Origin: Candidatus Binataceae bacterium
GTDB taxonomy: Bacteria > Desulfobacterota > Binatia > Binatales > Binataceae
NCBI GenBank assembly: GCA_015478645.1
Contig: JADMIL010000003.1
Span: forward strand, 65,543 to 107,083
Direction of reading: 5' to 3'
Length of the DNA: 41,541 bases
The stretch's first letter is position 1. Each line of letters starts with the position of its first letter. The position numbers and the translations under genes are program-made. Under the pieces are notes generated by a model. The model did not search any database, was not told where the DNA came from, and worked only from the letters and a program-made list of their open reading frames with translations. This document shows positions 1-8,913 of the stretch, in pieces.

Positions 1-1
1 C

Positions 2-70
2 GAGCTTGCGGACAAATCTCATCTGACCCCGGCCGGCGAATCAGTCCGCCGGATCTGTGCAACGTATTAG
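2..70 (+). CDS. 3' end of a gene, possibly an SGNH/GDSL-type hydrolase (partial)
   Basis: The window opens inside an open frame that reads 22 codons and stops with TAG at 68-70, 15 bases before the convergent typA stop. The visible end contains D-K-S-H-L-T-P-A-G. This looks like the C-terminal catalytic Asp-x-x-His block of SGNH hydrolases, where DxxH is followed by L-x-P-x-G. Only this fragment is visible, so the family call is an inference from one short motif. It could also be a chance frame at the window edge. Confidence 0.35.
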   Translation, partial: ELADKSHLTPAGESVRRICATY

Positions 71-85
71 CGCGAACGCCGCCGC

Positions 86-1933
86 TCAATCGCTCTCGGC
101 GATTTCGGCGGGCGCACTGTCGGACCATCCGGCGCGATGCTTGTTGCGCAGCGCCGTCTTCAGAATCTTGTTCCTGATACGCACGGTCTTGGGCGTGAGC
201 TCGACCAGCTCTTCCTCGTCGATCCATTCGAGCGCCGTATCCAGCGTCATCACCCGCGGCGGCGTCAGCCGGATCGCCTCGTCGTGGCCGGCCGCGCGGA
301 TATTGGTCAGCTTCTTCTCGCGGCAGACGTTGACCGGCAGATTGGTCTCGCGCGCGTACTCGCCCAGCACCATCCCCTCGTAAACCGGCTCGCCCGCGCC
401 GATAAAGAAGCGCCCGCGTTCCTGCAGATGAAAAATCGCGTAGGCGCTCGCCACGCCCTCGCGGTCCGAGATCATCGCGCCGTTCTGGCGTGAGCGAATC
501 GTGCCGCACCACGGCCCGTAGCCGTTGAAGATGGTATGCATCACGCCCATGCCGCGCGTATCGGCCAGGAAGCGCCCGCGAAATCCGATCAGGCCGCGCG
601 CCGGCACGTCGTACTCGACGCGCACGCGGCCGCTCGCATGGGTGACCATCGTGCGCATGCGGCCCTTGCGCGCCGACAGCAGTTGCGTGACCGTGCCGAT
701 GTGATCCTCGGGGATGTCGCAGACCACGAACTCCATCGGTTCGAGCAGCGATCCGTCCTGCTGGCGCGTGAGCACGGTGGGCTTCGAGACCTGCAGCTCG
801 AAGCCCTCGCGGCGCATCGTTTCAAGAATCACCGCGAGCGCCAGCTCGCCGCGGCCCATCACGCGCCAGGCCTCGGCGCTCAACTGCTCGATACGCACGC
901 TCACATTGCGCCGCGACTCGAAGATGATGCGCTCGCCGAGCTTGCGCGAGGTGACGTACTCGCCCTCGCGTCCGGCCCACGGCGCGTTGTTGACCGAAAA
1001 GGTCATCGCGACCGTCGGCTCGTCAACCCGGATACCGGGGAGCGGCCGCGGGTTCTCGAGGTCGGCTACCGTATCGCCAATCTCGATATCGTCGCTGCCC
1101 GCAATCATCACGATGTCGCCGGCCTGCGCGTCGCTGCGCTCGATACGCTTGAGCCCCTGCCATCCGTAGAGCCGCGCGATCTTGCAAACCGTGCGTGCGC
1201 CGTCGGCGCGGCATAGCGAATAATTCGCACCCACCGCGATCGAGCCCGCGATGATCCTGCCGATCGCGAGGCGCCCGACGTAATCGTCGTAGTCGAGGTT
1301 GTTGACCTGGAACTGCAGCGACGCGTCGGTCTCGACTTCGGGACCCGGCAGATGGCTGATGATCGTGTCGAATAGCGGACCCAGGTCGTGCGACTCGTCG
1401 CCGAGCTTATGCGCCGCCGTGCCGGCGCGCCCGTTGGTGTAGAGCACCGGAAAATCGAGCTGGTCGTCGGTCGCTTCCAGATCGATGAAGAGGTCGTAAA
1501 TCTCGTCGAGCACATCGGTCACGCGCGCGTCGGCCCGATCGATCTTATTGATGCAGACGATCGCCGGCAGCCGCGACTCGAGCGCCTTCTTCAGCACGAA
1601 GCGGGTCTGCGGCAGCGGTCCCTCGCAGGCGTCGACCAGCAGCAGGATCCCGTCGACCATCGAGAGCGTGCGTTCGACTTCGCCGCCGAAATCCGAATGG
1701 CCGGGGGTATCGACGATATTGATCCGCGTGTCGCCCAGCGTGATCGACGTGTTCTTGGCCATGATCGTGATTCCGCGCTCGCGTTCGAGCGCGTTGGAAT
1801 CCATCACCCGGTCGACCAGATGTTCATTGGCGCGAAACACGCCCGACTGCCGCAGCATCGCATCAACGAGCGTGGTTTTGCCGTGATCGACGTGGGCTAC
1901 AATAGCTAAATTTCTAATGTCTGGTCGTCGCAT
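86..1933 (-). CDS. typA: Ribosome-associated GTPase TypA/BipA
   Basis: Translational GTPase that binds the 70S ribosome and acts in ribosome assembly and stress responses. The product is 615 residues from the chosen ATG at 1933, close to the roughly 607 residues usual for the family. An ATG at 1999 would add 22 residues of poor, Arg-rich sequence in front of the conserved R-N-x-A-I-V-A-H-V-D-H-G-K-T-T start, so I reject it. Visible motifs are the G1 P-loop AHVDHGKTT (about residues 13-21), switch II DTPGHSDF, and G4 NKID, followed by the EF-G-like domains and the C-terminal domain with a G-P-W-x-G-x-I-R-S-R-Q-N-G-A-M-I block. It is the last gene of a minus-strand run behind the pentose phosphate genes, with a 182-base gap to the next one. 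No strong Shine-Dalgarno is visible at either possible start. Confidence 0.96.
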   Translation of the reverse strand: MRRPDIRNLAIVAHVDHGKTTLVDAMLRQSGVFRANEHLVDRVMDSNALERERGITIMAKNTSITLGDTRINIVDTPGHSDFGGEVERTLSMVDGILLLVDACEGPLPQTRFVLKKALESRLPAIVCINKIDRADARVTDVLDEIYDLFIDLEATDDQLDFPVLYTNGRAGTAAHKLGDESHDLGPLFDTIISHLPGPEVETDASLQFQVNNLDYDDYVGRLAIGRIIAGSIAVGANYSLCRADGARTVCKIARLYGWQGLKRIERSDAQAGDIVMIAGSDDIEIGDTVADLENPRPLPGIRVDEPTVAMTFSVNNAPWAGREGEYVTSRKLGERIIFESRRNVSVRIEQLSAEAWRVMGRGELALAVILETMRREGFELQVSKPTVLTRQQDGSLLEPMEFVVCDIPEDHIGTVTQLLSARKGRMRTMVTHASGRVRVEYDVPARGLIGFRGRFLADTRGMGVMHTIFNGYGPWCGTIRSRQNGAMISDREGVASAYAIFHLQERGRFFIGAGEPVYEGMVLGEYARETNLPVNVCREKKLTNIRAAGHDEAIRLTPPRVMTLDTALEWIDEEELVELTPKTVRIRNKILKTALRNKHRAGWSDSAPAEIAESD

Positions 1934-2115
1934 TTTAGGCGCGCGTGAAAAACTAAAGCGCGGCCGAGCCGCGTGAGCTCTGTGGCCGCGCTCGCCCATT
2001 TTAGCTGTGCCGGCGGGTAGAGTAAACGTGCCCCTGGCGCCGCCCCGATTGCCGGAGGCTGCCGCTGCGTTAATTCGCGGCGCAGCGCCACCTGGACTAA
2101 TCGGCCGCCGATGCG

Positions 2116-2790
2116 CTACGGTCCGCCGCCCGGCCCACCATCGGGCGAGCCGGCGTCAGGTGAAACGCCGGCGTCGGGCGCAGCACCGCCGGATAATCCG
2201 CCGCCCGGCGCGGTCGACGGCGGCGCGGCCCCCGGGGCGGTTGCGGAATTGAATTGCTTTTCCTGCTGGCGCTTGAGTTTGTCGAGCAATTGCTTGACGT
2301 TCTTGACCTCGACAATTTTCCATCCGCCCGGCTCACGCGCCATGCGCACTTCGTAGACCTGGCCCTTATGGTCCTGCCAGCGGGTGTACGCGATGTCGCC
2401 GCTGCGATGCATGAAGAGGATCGCGCCGGCCACCGCCGCCGCAGGCATCTGCACTTCGCGCTTGCCGTCATCGACCTGGCTCACGGCCCACGATTGCAGC
2501 AGCGCGGCCATCGGGCCGGACAAAAGATCGACCGCGCCCTTGCCGAACAATTCGCCGATCACGCCGCCAGCGCTGCCGTTTTGACCCTGGAACATTTCGT
2601 AGCCCGCATTGCGCACGACCTGCGAAAAATCGACATAGCGCGCGGCATCGTTGCCGTCGCGTGCGTCGATCGTTTGCTTGAGCCGCACGACGGCGTAACT
2701 CGGCGTATCGGGCAGATAGAAGACCGCCCACACGGCGAGCGCCGCGGCGATCAGAATCGAAGTCCAATGACGAAGCGCGAAGCGACCCAT
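2116..2790 (-). CDS. DUF2939 family membrane-anchored protein
   Basis: 224 residues. An N-terminal hydrophobic helix (about residues 10-27) is followed by a segment typical of DUF2939: Y-A-V-V-R-L-K-Q-x-I-D-A-R-D, then A-A-R-Y-V-D-F-S-Q-V-V-R-N. The family is uncharacterised; it is usually an envelope protein anchored by one N-terminal helix. The middle (about 115-170) is a second small alpha/beta region ending in V-K-N-V-K-Q-L-L-D-K-L. The last 40 residues are almost only Gly, Pro, Ala, Asp and Ser and are probably disordered. It sits between pgl and typA on the same strand, 90 bases after pgl, so co-transcription is possible but a functional link is not evident. There is no convincing ribosome binding site before the ATG. 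Confidence 0.75.
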   Translation of the reverse strand: MGRFALRHWTSILIAAALAVWAVFYLPDTPSYAVVRLKQTIDARDGNDAARYVDFSQVVRNAGYEMFQGQNGSAGGVIGELFGKGAVDLLSGPMAALLQSWAVSQVDDGKREVQMPAAAVAGAILFMHRSGDIAYTRWQDHKGQVYEVRMAREPGGWKIVEVKNVKQLLDKLKRQQEKQFNSATAPGAAPPSTAPGGGLSGGAAPDAGVSPDAGSPDGGPGGGP

Positions 2791-2880
2791 AGCCCGATAT
2801 TGTGACGTGGCGCGCGCGCGATGTTAAGTCCGTGCGCCGCCGCCGCATAGCGGCCCTCCCGATCGCCGGCAGTCGCGTTC

Positions 2881-3621
2881 TCAGACGATCAGGCGGGCGG
2901 CGGCCTTGTCCAGCAGCCACGTCACCTCGCCGTCGCCGGGCGCGATAATCTGCGCGGGAAAGCGATCGGCGTCGCGCGGCCCCTTGAGGATATTCCACAC
3001 CGCCTGGGCCTTGGCCGTGCCGCTCACCAGGAACATCACGCGCTCCGCATGGTTGAAGACCGGCGCGGTCAGCGTAACGCGATGGCGCTGGGTCGGATCG
3101 TCGACCTCAACCGCGACGGCCAACCGTTGGGTTTCATGGATCGCGGGATTGCCGGGGAAGAGCGACGCCGTATGCGAGTTGTCGCCGAGACCCATCAGCG
3201 CCAGGTTGAAGCGCGGGAACTCGCCCGCGCCCAGCCCGAAATGGCGGCGCAGTTCGGCTTCGTAAGCGCTTGCGGCCTGCGCCGGCGGCAACTCGCCCAC
3301 AATCCGATGCACCTGCGCGGGGCGCGCGTCAATTCGGGCGAGCAGCGTCCGCGTGGTCATCGCGAAATTGCTCGCCGGATCGTCGGGTCCGACGCAACGC
3401 TCATCGCCCCAGAAGAACTGCACTTCCTTCCAATCGACGCTGAAATGGAATTTCGTGCCGAGCATCTCGTAGGCCGCCGCCGGCGTCGATCCGCCCGACA
3501 GGCACAGCCTGAACTCACCATGCATGCAGACCGCTTCACCGGCGAAATGCGCAATTTCTTCGGCCGCATGCGCGTGGAGCGCCGCCGCATCGTCGAGGAT
3601 TACAATCTTTGGCTCGCTCAT
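2881..3621 (-). CDS. pgl: 6-phosphogluconolactonase (DevB type)
   Basis: Hydrolyses 6-phosphogluconolactone to 6-phosphogluconate in the oxidative pentose phosphate pathway; cytosolic. At 246 residues it matches the DevB/SOL family. Recognisable blocks are L-C-L-S-G-G-S-T-P (about 41-49), the W-G-D-E-R-C-V segment with D-x-A-S-N-F after it, and the phosphate-site block G-L-G-D-N-S-H-T-A-S-L-F-P-G. In that block the common D-G-H is N-S-H, which is a mild variation. The gene follows transaldolase with a 36-base gap, and transketolase precedes both, so the three form a pentose phosphate operon. The glucose-6-phosphate dehydrogenase and 6-phosphogluconate dehydrogenase genes are not in this window. 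Confidence 0.94.
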   Translation of the reverse strand: MSEPKIVILDDAAALHAHAAEEIAHFAGEAVCMHGEFRLCLSGGSTPAAAYEMLGTKFHFSVDWKEVQFFWGDERCVGPDDPASNFAMTTRTLLARIDARPAQVHRIVGELPPAQAASAYEAELRRHFGLGAGEFPRFNLALMGLGDNSHTASLFPGNPAIHETQRLAVAVEVDDPTQRHRVTLTAPVFNHAERVMFLVSGTAKAQAVWNILKGPRDADRFPAQIIAPGDGEVTWLLDKAAARLIV

Positions 3622-3657
3622 CTCAGACCAATTCCACTCGAATCAATTCCGATCGCG

Positions 3658-4788
3658 CTAGCCCGCGACGATCGCCGCGCGCCGTTTGCTGATCACCGCG
3701 ATCAGATCGGTAAACGATTTGCTGAACGACTCGACGCCCTCTTTCTGCAGGACTTCGCCAACCTCGTCCAGGTTGATCCCGATCGCGCCCAGCCGCCGCA
3801 CCGCGTCGCGCGCCTCGGCGACATGCTCCTCGACCGTCGCGCGCGGCGTGCCGTGGTCGCGATAGGCATCCATCGTCGCCGGCGGCATCGTGTTGACCGT
3901 GTCGGGACCGATCAGCTCCTGGATATATTTGATGTCGCTGTACTTCGGATCCTTGGTTCCGGTCGACGCCCACAGCGGCCGCTGCACGCGCGCGCCGCGG
4001 GCCGCCAGCGCCTTGAAGCCCGCGTCGCCGAACAGCTCCTTGAAGCGCTGGTAGATCAACTTCGTATTGGCCACCGCCGCGGAGCCGCGCAGCGCCGCCA
4101 CCGCCTCGTCGGGGTTGGTCTTGCCGCGATCGTCGAGCCGCTGGTCGACCATCGTCTCGACCCGGCTGACGAAGACGCTCGCCACCGACGCGATCCGTTC
4201 GAGCGCGCCGCCCGCCCGCGCGCGCCGTTCGAGACCGCGGAGATAGGCCGTCGCGACGCTCTCGTAATGCTTGACCGAGAACATCAGGGTGACGTTGATG
4301 CAGTGGCCCTCGCTAATTAGTTGCTCGATCGCGGGAATCCCGGCCGGCGTCGACGGCACCTTGATCATCAGGTTGGGCCGATCGATCAGCTTGAAGTAGC
4401 GATGCGCCGCGGCGATCGTTCCGTCGGTGTCGTGCGCGAGCAGCGGCGAGACCTCGTAGCTGACGTAGCCGGTGCGGGCCTGCGAGCGGTCGTAGACCGG
4501 GCGCAGCTTGTCGGCCGCCGCCTTGATATCGGTGGTGGTGAGCGCCTCGTAGATTTCGTCGACGTCGCGGCCGGCGCGCACCAGTTCGGTCAGTTGATCG
4601 TCGTAATCGTTCGAGCCGCCGATCGCCTTTTCGAAGATGGTCGGATTCGAGGTCATGCCGTCGAGTCCGTCTTCATCGATCATGCGGCGGAACTCGGCCG
4701 AGGCCAGCAGATCGCGCCGGATGTAGTCGAGCCATACGCTTTGGCCGAATTCGCCCAGCCGCCGCAGCGGATTTCCTGTTTCATTCAT
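3658..4788 (-). CDS. tal: Transaldolase (long, type 2 form)
   Basis: Moves a dihydroxyacetone unit between sugar phosphates in the non-oxidative pentose phosphate pathway. It is 376 residues, the length of the tal forms common in actinobacteria and cyanobacteria rather than the short TalC/MipB form. Visible family blocks are D-G-M-T-S-N-P-T-I-F near residue 43, the Schiff-base strand N-L-M-I-K-V-P-S-T with the catalytic Lys, I-N-V-T-L-M-F-S, and A-S-V-A-S-V-F-V-S-R-V-E. The C-terminus ends with a normal family segment (E-G-V-E-S-F-S-K-S-F). It has no glucose-6-phosphate isomerase fusion. AGGAG stands 9 bases before the ATG. It is 66 bases after transketolase and 36 before pgl. Confidence 0.95.
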   Translation of the reverse strand: MNETGNPLRRLGEFGQSVWLDYIRRDLLASAEFRRMIDEDGLDGMTSNPTIFEKAIGGSNDYDDQLTELVRAGRDVDEIYEALTTTDIKAAADKLRPVYDRSQARTGYVSYEVSPLLAHDTDGTIAAAHRYFKLIDRPNLMIKVPSTPAGIPAIEQLISEGHCINVTLMFSVKHYESVATAYLRGLERRARAGGALERIASVASVFVSRVETMVDQRLDDRGKTNPDEAVAALRGSAAVANTKLIYQRFKELFGDAGFKALAARGARVQRPLWASTGTKDPKYSDIKYIQELIGPDTVNTMPPATMDAYRDHGTPRATVEEHVAEARDAVRRLGAIGINLDEVGEVLQKEGVESFSKSFTDLIAVISKRRAAIVAG

Positions 4789-4854
4789 GATTCATGCTCC
4801 TGCCAAATTCTTTCCGCCCGCCGCTCGCCCCGCATCGCCCGCGGCGTCCGGCGC

Positions 4855-6882
4855 TCAGCCCAACAGCTTGAGCGCACGCGCGGTCACGTTCTCAACCGTG
4901 AAGCCGAAATGCTTCATCAGGTCGGCGACCGGCGCCGACTCGCCGAACGTGGTCATCGCGATGATATCGCCCTCGGGGCCGACCCAGCGATACCACGACA
5001 GCGGCGCGCCCGCTTCGATCGCGAGGCGCCGGCGAATCGTCGGCGGCAGCACCGCGTCGCGATAGGCCACGTCCTGGCGCTCGAACAACTCGAAGCTCGG
5101 CATGCTGACCACGCGAATCGCATGGCCGCGCTTTTCCAGCTCCGCCTTGGCTTCGACCGCCAGATGCAGTTCGGAGCCGGTCGCGATGAAAATCAGCTCG
5201 GGCGTCTTGCCCGCGGTCTCGGTCAGCACATAGGCGCCACGCGCGAGGCCGGCTGCCGGCGCGACCAGATTGCGATCGAAGGTCGGCATCTTCTGGCGCG
5301 ACAGCACCAGCATGATCGGGCCGCCGCGATGCATCATCGCGACCCGCCAGGCCGCGACCGCCTCGTTGGCGTCGCCCGGCCGAATCGTCGTCAGGTTGGG
5401 AATCGCGCGCAGGCTGGTCAGTTGCTCGACCGGCTGATGGGTCGGGCCGTCCTCGCCCACGCCGATCGAATCGTGCGTGAAGACGAAGACCACGTGGATG
5501 CCCATCAGCGCCGCGAGCCGGATCGACGGGCGGCAATAATCGGTGAAGACGAAGAAGCTCGAACCGTACGGGATGAAGCCGCCGTGCACCGCGATGCCGT
5601 TGAGAATCGCGCACATCGCGTGCTCGCGGATGCCGAAATGGAGATTGCGGCCGGTATAGTCGCTGCGCTCGAAATCACCGCCGTCCTTGACGTTAGTGAA
5701 GGTCGATTCGTTGAGATCGGCCGCGCCGCCGAACAGATTCCATACGTGCGGCTGGATCGCGGCTTCGGCGCGCGACGCCGACTCGCGCGTCGCCAGCGCA
5801 TCCTTGGGCGTAAAGACCGGCAGGTCCTTGTCCCAATCGGCCGGCAGCTCGCCAGCCAGCATCGCGCGAAACTCGGCCGCCGGCTGCGGATTCGCCTGGG
5901 CATAGTCCGCGAAGCGCTGGTTCCATTCGGCCTCGAAGCCGGCGCCGCGCTCAACGCAGCGGCGGAATTCATTCAGCGCCACGTCGGGCACGTAAAAAGC
6001 GGGCTCGAGCGGCCAGCCGTAAAATTGCTTGACCAGTTTGATCTCGTCGGGGCCGAGCGGCTTGCCGTGGGCTTCGGAGGTGTCCTGGCGATGCGGGCTG
6101 CCGTAGCCGATATGGCTGCGCACGCGAATCAGCGACGGGCGGCCCTCTTCGGCGATCGCGTGGTCGATCGCATGCGCCACCGCGGCGAGGTCGTTGGCGT
6201 CATCGACCACCTGAGTATGCCATCCGTAGGCGTCGAAGCGGCGATTGACGTCTTCGGAAAACGACAGGTCGGTATGCCCGTCGATCGTGACGTGATTGTC
6301 GTCGTAAAAATAGATCAGATTGCCCAGTCCGAGATGGCCCGCGATCGAGGCCGCCTCGCTCGAAATTCCCTCCATCATGTCGCCGTCGCTGGCGATTGCG
6401 AAAATCCGATGGTCGAACAGCCGCGCGCCCTCGCCACCAAAGCGCGACGCCATGTGCTTGGCCGCAATCCCCATCCCGACGCCGTTGCCGACCCCCTGGC
6501 CGAGCGGCCCGGTGGTGGTCTCGACGCCCGGCGTCACGCCGTATTCCGGATGGCCGGGGGTCTTGCTGCCGAGCTGGCGAAACCGCTTGAGCTCATCGAG
6601 CGGCAGATCGTAGCCGCACAGATAGAGCGAACTGTAAAGCAGCATCGACCCGTGTCCCGCCGAGAGTACGAAGCGGTCGCGGCCGTACCAATGCGGATTC
6701 CTGGGATTGTGCCGCAGATAGCGCGTGAACAGCAGGTAGGCCACCGGCGCCATCCCCATCGGCATCCCCGGATGGCCGGAGTTGGCCTTCTGGACCGCGT
6801 CGATCGCGAGCACGCGAATCGAGTTGACGCATAGCTGATCGAGTTCCGCCTGACTGATCTTATGATCGGGTGCGATGGCCAC
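4855..6882 (-). CDS. tkt: Transketolase
   Basis: Thiamine-diphosphate enzyme that transfers two-carbon ketol units between sugar phosphates. It is 675 residues, full length. The start is GTG at 6882, with GGAG five bases upstream and the normal family N-terminus following. Visible features are the S-G-H-P-G-M-P-M-G block (about 36-44), the ThDP/Mg motif [13 protein letters not shown] through D-D-N-H-V-T-I-D-G (about 156-190), and the pyrimidine-domain block [12 protein letters not shown]. The C-terminal third contains S-R-Q-K-M-P and A-T-G-S-E-L. It is the first gene of the tkt-tal-pgl run, so the promoter should lie in the 6883-7180 gap. Confidence 0.97.
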   Translation of the reverse strand: MAIAPDHKISQAELDQLCVNSIRVLAIDAVQKANSGHPGMPMGMAPVAYLLFTRYLRHNPRNPHWYGRDRFVLSAGHGSMLLYSSLYLCGYDLPLDELKRFRQLGSKTPGHPEYGVTPGVETTTGPLGQGVGNGVGMGIAAKHMASRFGGEGARLFDHRIFAIASDGDMMEGISSEAASIAGHLGLGNLIYFYDDNHVTIDGHTDLSFSEDVNRRFDAYGWHTQVVDDANDLAAVAHAIDHAIAEEGRPSLIRVRSHIGYGSPHRQDTSEAHGKPLGPDEIKLVKQFYGWPLEPAFYVPDVALNEFRRCVERGAGFEAEWNQRFADYAQANPQPAAEFRAMLAGELPADWDKDLPVFTPKDALATRESASRAEAAIQPHVWNLFGGAADLNESTFTNVKDGGDFERSDYTGRNLHFGIREHAMCAILNGIAVHGGFIPYGSSFFVFTDYCRPSIRLAALMGIHVVFVFTHDSIGVGEDGPTHQPVEQLTSLRAIPNLTTIRPGDANEAVAAWRVAMMHRGGPIMLVLSRQKMPTFDRNLVAPAAGLARGAYVLTETAGKTPELIFIATGSELHLAVEAKAELEKRGHAIRVVSMPSFELFERQDVAYRDAVLPPTIRRRLAIEAGAPLSWYRWVGPEGDIIAMTTFGESAPVADLMKHFGFTVENVTARALKLLG

Positions 6883-7180
6883 CTGTGCTCCAATTGCCAG
6901 AATAAAATTATTCCGCGTCCGGTGCGGACCCTGCTGGGGCGTGGTCGATGCTCACCGCCGCCGGTCGCGTTCGGCGCTGCGCTGCGGCGTGTAACTCCCC
7001 GTCAGGATCCGCTACGTTTGGTTGATCGGTTACGTTTGGCTATCTCTATCCGTTCAATCGTCCCGCTTGGTTACCTTGATTCTGCTTCGGTCAGGCGCAC
7101 ACCGTCCACGCCACCCTGATTCGTTGCGTCGGAGCCGCGCGCTTCCCGATGCGTCGCGCCGCCCCATGCGCGCCGTCCGG
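6883..7180. other. Intergenic region upstream of tkt
   Basis: 298 bases between the tkt start and the stop of the small minus-strand gene upstream. It should hold the promoter of the tkt-tal-pgl operon, but I cannot pick a convincing -35/-10 pair. A short direct repeat TACGTTTGG occurs at about 7012 and 7030. No convincing reading frame or hairpin. Confidence 0.4.
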
Positions 7181-7567
7181 CTACCATTCTGTGTTCGGAT
7201 CATCCCGCGGGTCGCCCGCCTTGCGCCGCATCTGGTTGACCGCGATTTTCGCCGCGCCCTTGTCGCCCGCACTGAGCGCCTGGCTGAACCGCTCGGCGAC
7301 CATGCGCATCAACCCGCCCTCGCCCGCGTCGATTTCACGCCCGAGCAGCGCGAGCCGTTCCATCGCCTCGCCGATCAGCGCGACCGCCCCCGGCATGTCG
7401 GCCGCCGCGCTGCGCGCCGCCGCCTGGTCGAGGCGCGCGCGCACCTCCGCGATCACCGGCCGGGCTTGCGGCCCCACCGTCACCTCAAGTTCGCCGAGGC
7501 TCGCGGCCAGCTTGCGCAGCGCATCGAGCGTCGCGTCGTCGAGGGCCTTGGGCTGTGCGATCGTCAT
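7181..7567 (-). CDS. Small helical protein of unknown function
   Basis: I do not recognise the family. From the ATG at 7567 the product is 128 residues. A longer frame begins at 7783, but its extra 72 residues are Arg/Ser-rich, overlap the epoxide hydrolase start and look non-coding. The protein is predicted almost entirely helical: L-D-A-L-R-K-L-A-A-S-L-G-E-L, then A-E-V-R-A-R-L-D-Q-A-A-A-R, then a Met/Leu-rich segment (about 65-110), and a charged tail R-R-K-A-G-D-P-R-D-D. There is no signal peptide or membrane segment, so it is probably cytosolic. It diverges from the epoxide hydrolase gene with 187 bases between starts. The acidic/basic helical make-up would suit a small adaptor, but that is only a guess. 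Confidence 0.6.
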   Translation of the reverse strand: MTIAQPKALDDATLDALRKLAASLGELEVTVGPQARPVIAEVRARLDQAAARSAAADMPGAVALIGEAMERLALLGREIDAGEGGLMRMVAERFSQALSAGDKGAAKIAVNQMRRKAGDPRDDPNTEW

Positions 7568-7754
7568 GGGCTGATTGTCCCACTTGGCCGAATGCCCAAT
7601 CAAGATTCGCGCGCGACCGTTCGCATGGCTCGTCCACACGCCCCTCACGGTTGACGCGGCGGCGCGCATCCCGCTACCAAGATGCCTGGCCTCGAGCTGG
7701 TTGGCGCCGATTGCCCGGCGCGCGCCGGAGCACCGGAGCCGCATGGAGGAAGCG

Positions 7755-8909
7755 ATGGCCGACCGCACCGTGGAACCGTTCAAAATTCAAGTATCAGATG
7801 AAGTATTGCGCGATCTCCGCGAGCGGCTGGAGCGCACCCGCTTTCCCGACGAGGTGCCCGACAGCGGATGGGAGTACGGCACCAACCTCACCTATCTAAA
7901 GCGGCTGGTCGACTATTGGCGCACGACCTACGATTGGCGCACGCACGAAGCCGCCCTCAATCGCTTCGCCCACTTCCGCACCAGCATCGACGGCCTCGGC
8001 ATCCATTTTATCCACGAGCCCGGCCGCGGCCCCAACCCCAAGCCGCTGCTGTTGTCGCACGGATGGCCGGGGTCGGTAGTCGAGTTCATGCGGATCATCC
8101 CGATGCTGACCGATCCGGGCGCGCATGGCGGCGACCCCGCGCATTCGTTCACGGTGATTGCGCCGTCATTGCCGGGCTACGGCTTTTCCGACCATCCGCG
8201 CACGCGCGCGATGAATATCCAGGCGATCGCGGAAATCTTCCACCAGTTGATGACCGGCGTGCTTGGCTACTCGCGCTATGGGGCGCAGGGCGGCGATTGG
8301 GGCTCCGCGATCACCTCGCGCCTGGGCGAGGTTCACGGCGCGAGCCTCTACGGCATCCACTTGAACCTGCTGTTCGTCGGCGGCCGGCGCGATCAGGCAT
8401 CCGAGCTTACGGCCGAGGAAAAGGTCTTTCTCGCCGACATGGATCACTTCCGCCGCGAAGAGACCGGCTATCAATGGATTCAGGGTACTCGTCCGCAGAC
8501 CCTGGCTTACGGGCTCAACGATTCGCCGGCTGGCCTGGCGGCCTGGATCGTCGAGAAGTTCCGCACCTGGTCGGATTGCAACGGCGAGGTCGAAACGCGC
8601 TTCACCAAAGATGAGTTGCTGACCAACATCATGGTCTACTGGGTCACTCAGTCAATCAATTCCTCGACCCGCCTGTACTACGAATCACGCCATCATCCGT
8701 GGCGTCCCGACACCTCCAAACGAATCGAGACGCCGACCGCGGCAGCGATCTTTCCGCGCGAGATCCTGAAGCCGCCGCGCGCCTGGGCCGAGCGTGCGTT
8801 CAATATCCAGCGCTGGACCGCGATGCCTGCCGGGGGCCATTTCGCCGCGATGGAGGAGCCGGCCGCGCTCGCCGCGGACGTCCGCGCATTCTTCAACGAC
8901 TTAAAGTAG
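7755..8909 (+). CDS. Epoxide hydrolase (EHN-domain alpha/beta hydrolase)
   Basis: Likely opens epoxides with water through an Asp-ester intermediate. 384 residues from ATG 7755, which has GGAGGA 4 bases upstream; the frame is open further upstream but without conserved sequence. The N-terminal 110 residues match the epoxide hydrolase N-terminal domain (F-K-I-Q-V-S-D, D-L-R-E-R-L-x-R-T-R-F-P-D, N-L-T-Y-L-K-R-L-V-D-Y-W). The oxyanion motif H-G-W-P-G is at 102-106, the nucleophile Asp181 lies in Q-G-G-D-W-G-S, the catalytic His362 in G-G-H-F-A-A-M-E-E-P, and Y308/Y309 are candidate lid tyrosines. The family resembles microsomal and juvenile hormone epoxide hydrolases. It is a single gene, convergent with the PYG-repeat gene (4 bases between stops). 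Detoxification or catabolism of hydrophobic epoxides fits the neighbourhood. Confidence 0.9.
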   Translation: MADRTVEPFKIQVSDEVLRDLRERLERTRFPDEVPDSGWEYGTNLTYLKRLVDYWRTTYDWRTHEAALNRFAHFRTSIDGLGIHFIHEPGRGPNPKPLLLSHGWPGSVVEFMRIIPMLTDPGAHGGDPAHSFTVIAPSLPGYGFSDHPRTRAMNIQAIAEIFHQLMTGVLGYSRYGAQGGDWGSAITSRLGEVHGASLYGIHLNLLFVGGRRDQASELTAEEKVFLADMDHFRREETGYQWIQGTRPQTLAYGLNDSPAGLAAWIVEKFRTWSDCNGEVETRFTKDELLTNIMVYWVTQSINSSTRLYYESRHHPWRPDTSKRIETPTAAAIFPREILKPPRAWAERAFNIQRWTAMPAGGHFAAMEEPAALAADVRAFFNDLK

Positions 8910-8913
8910 TCCT

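Noticed and set aside
3049-6834. Long plus-strand frames opposite tkt, tal and pgl
   Set aside because: They mirror the codon structure of well-supported minus-strand genes; Arg/His-rich composition typical of antisense frames in GC-rich DNA.
7012-7040. Direct repeat TACGTTTGG as a regulator site
   Set aside because: Only nine bases, two copies, not placed clearly relative to a promoter.
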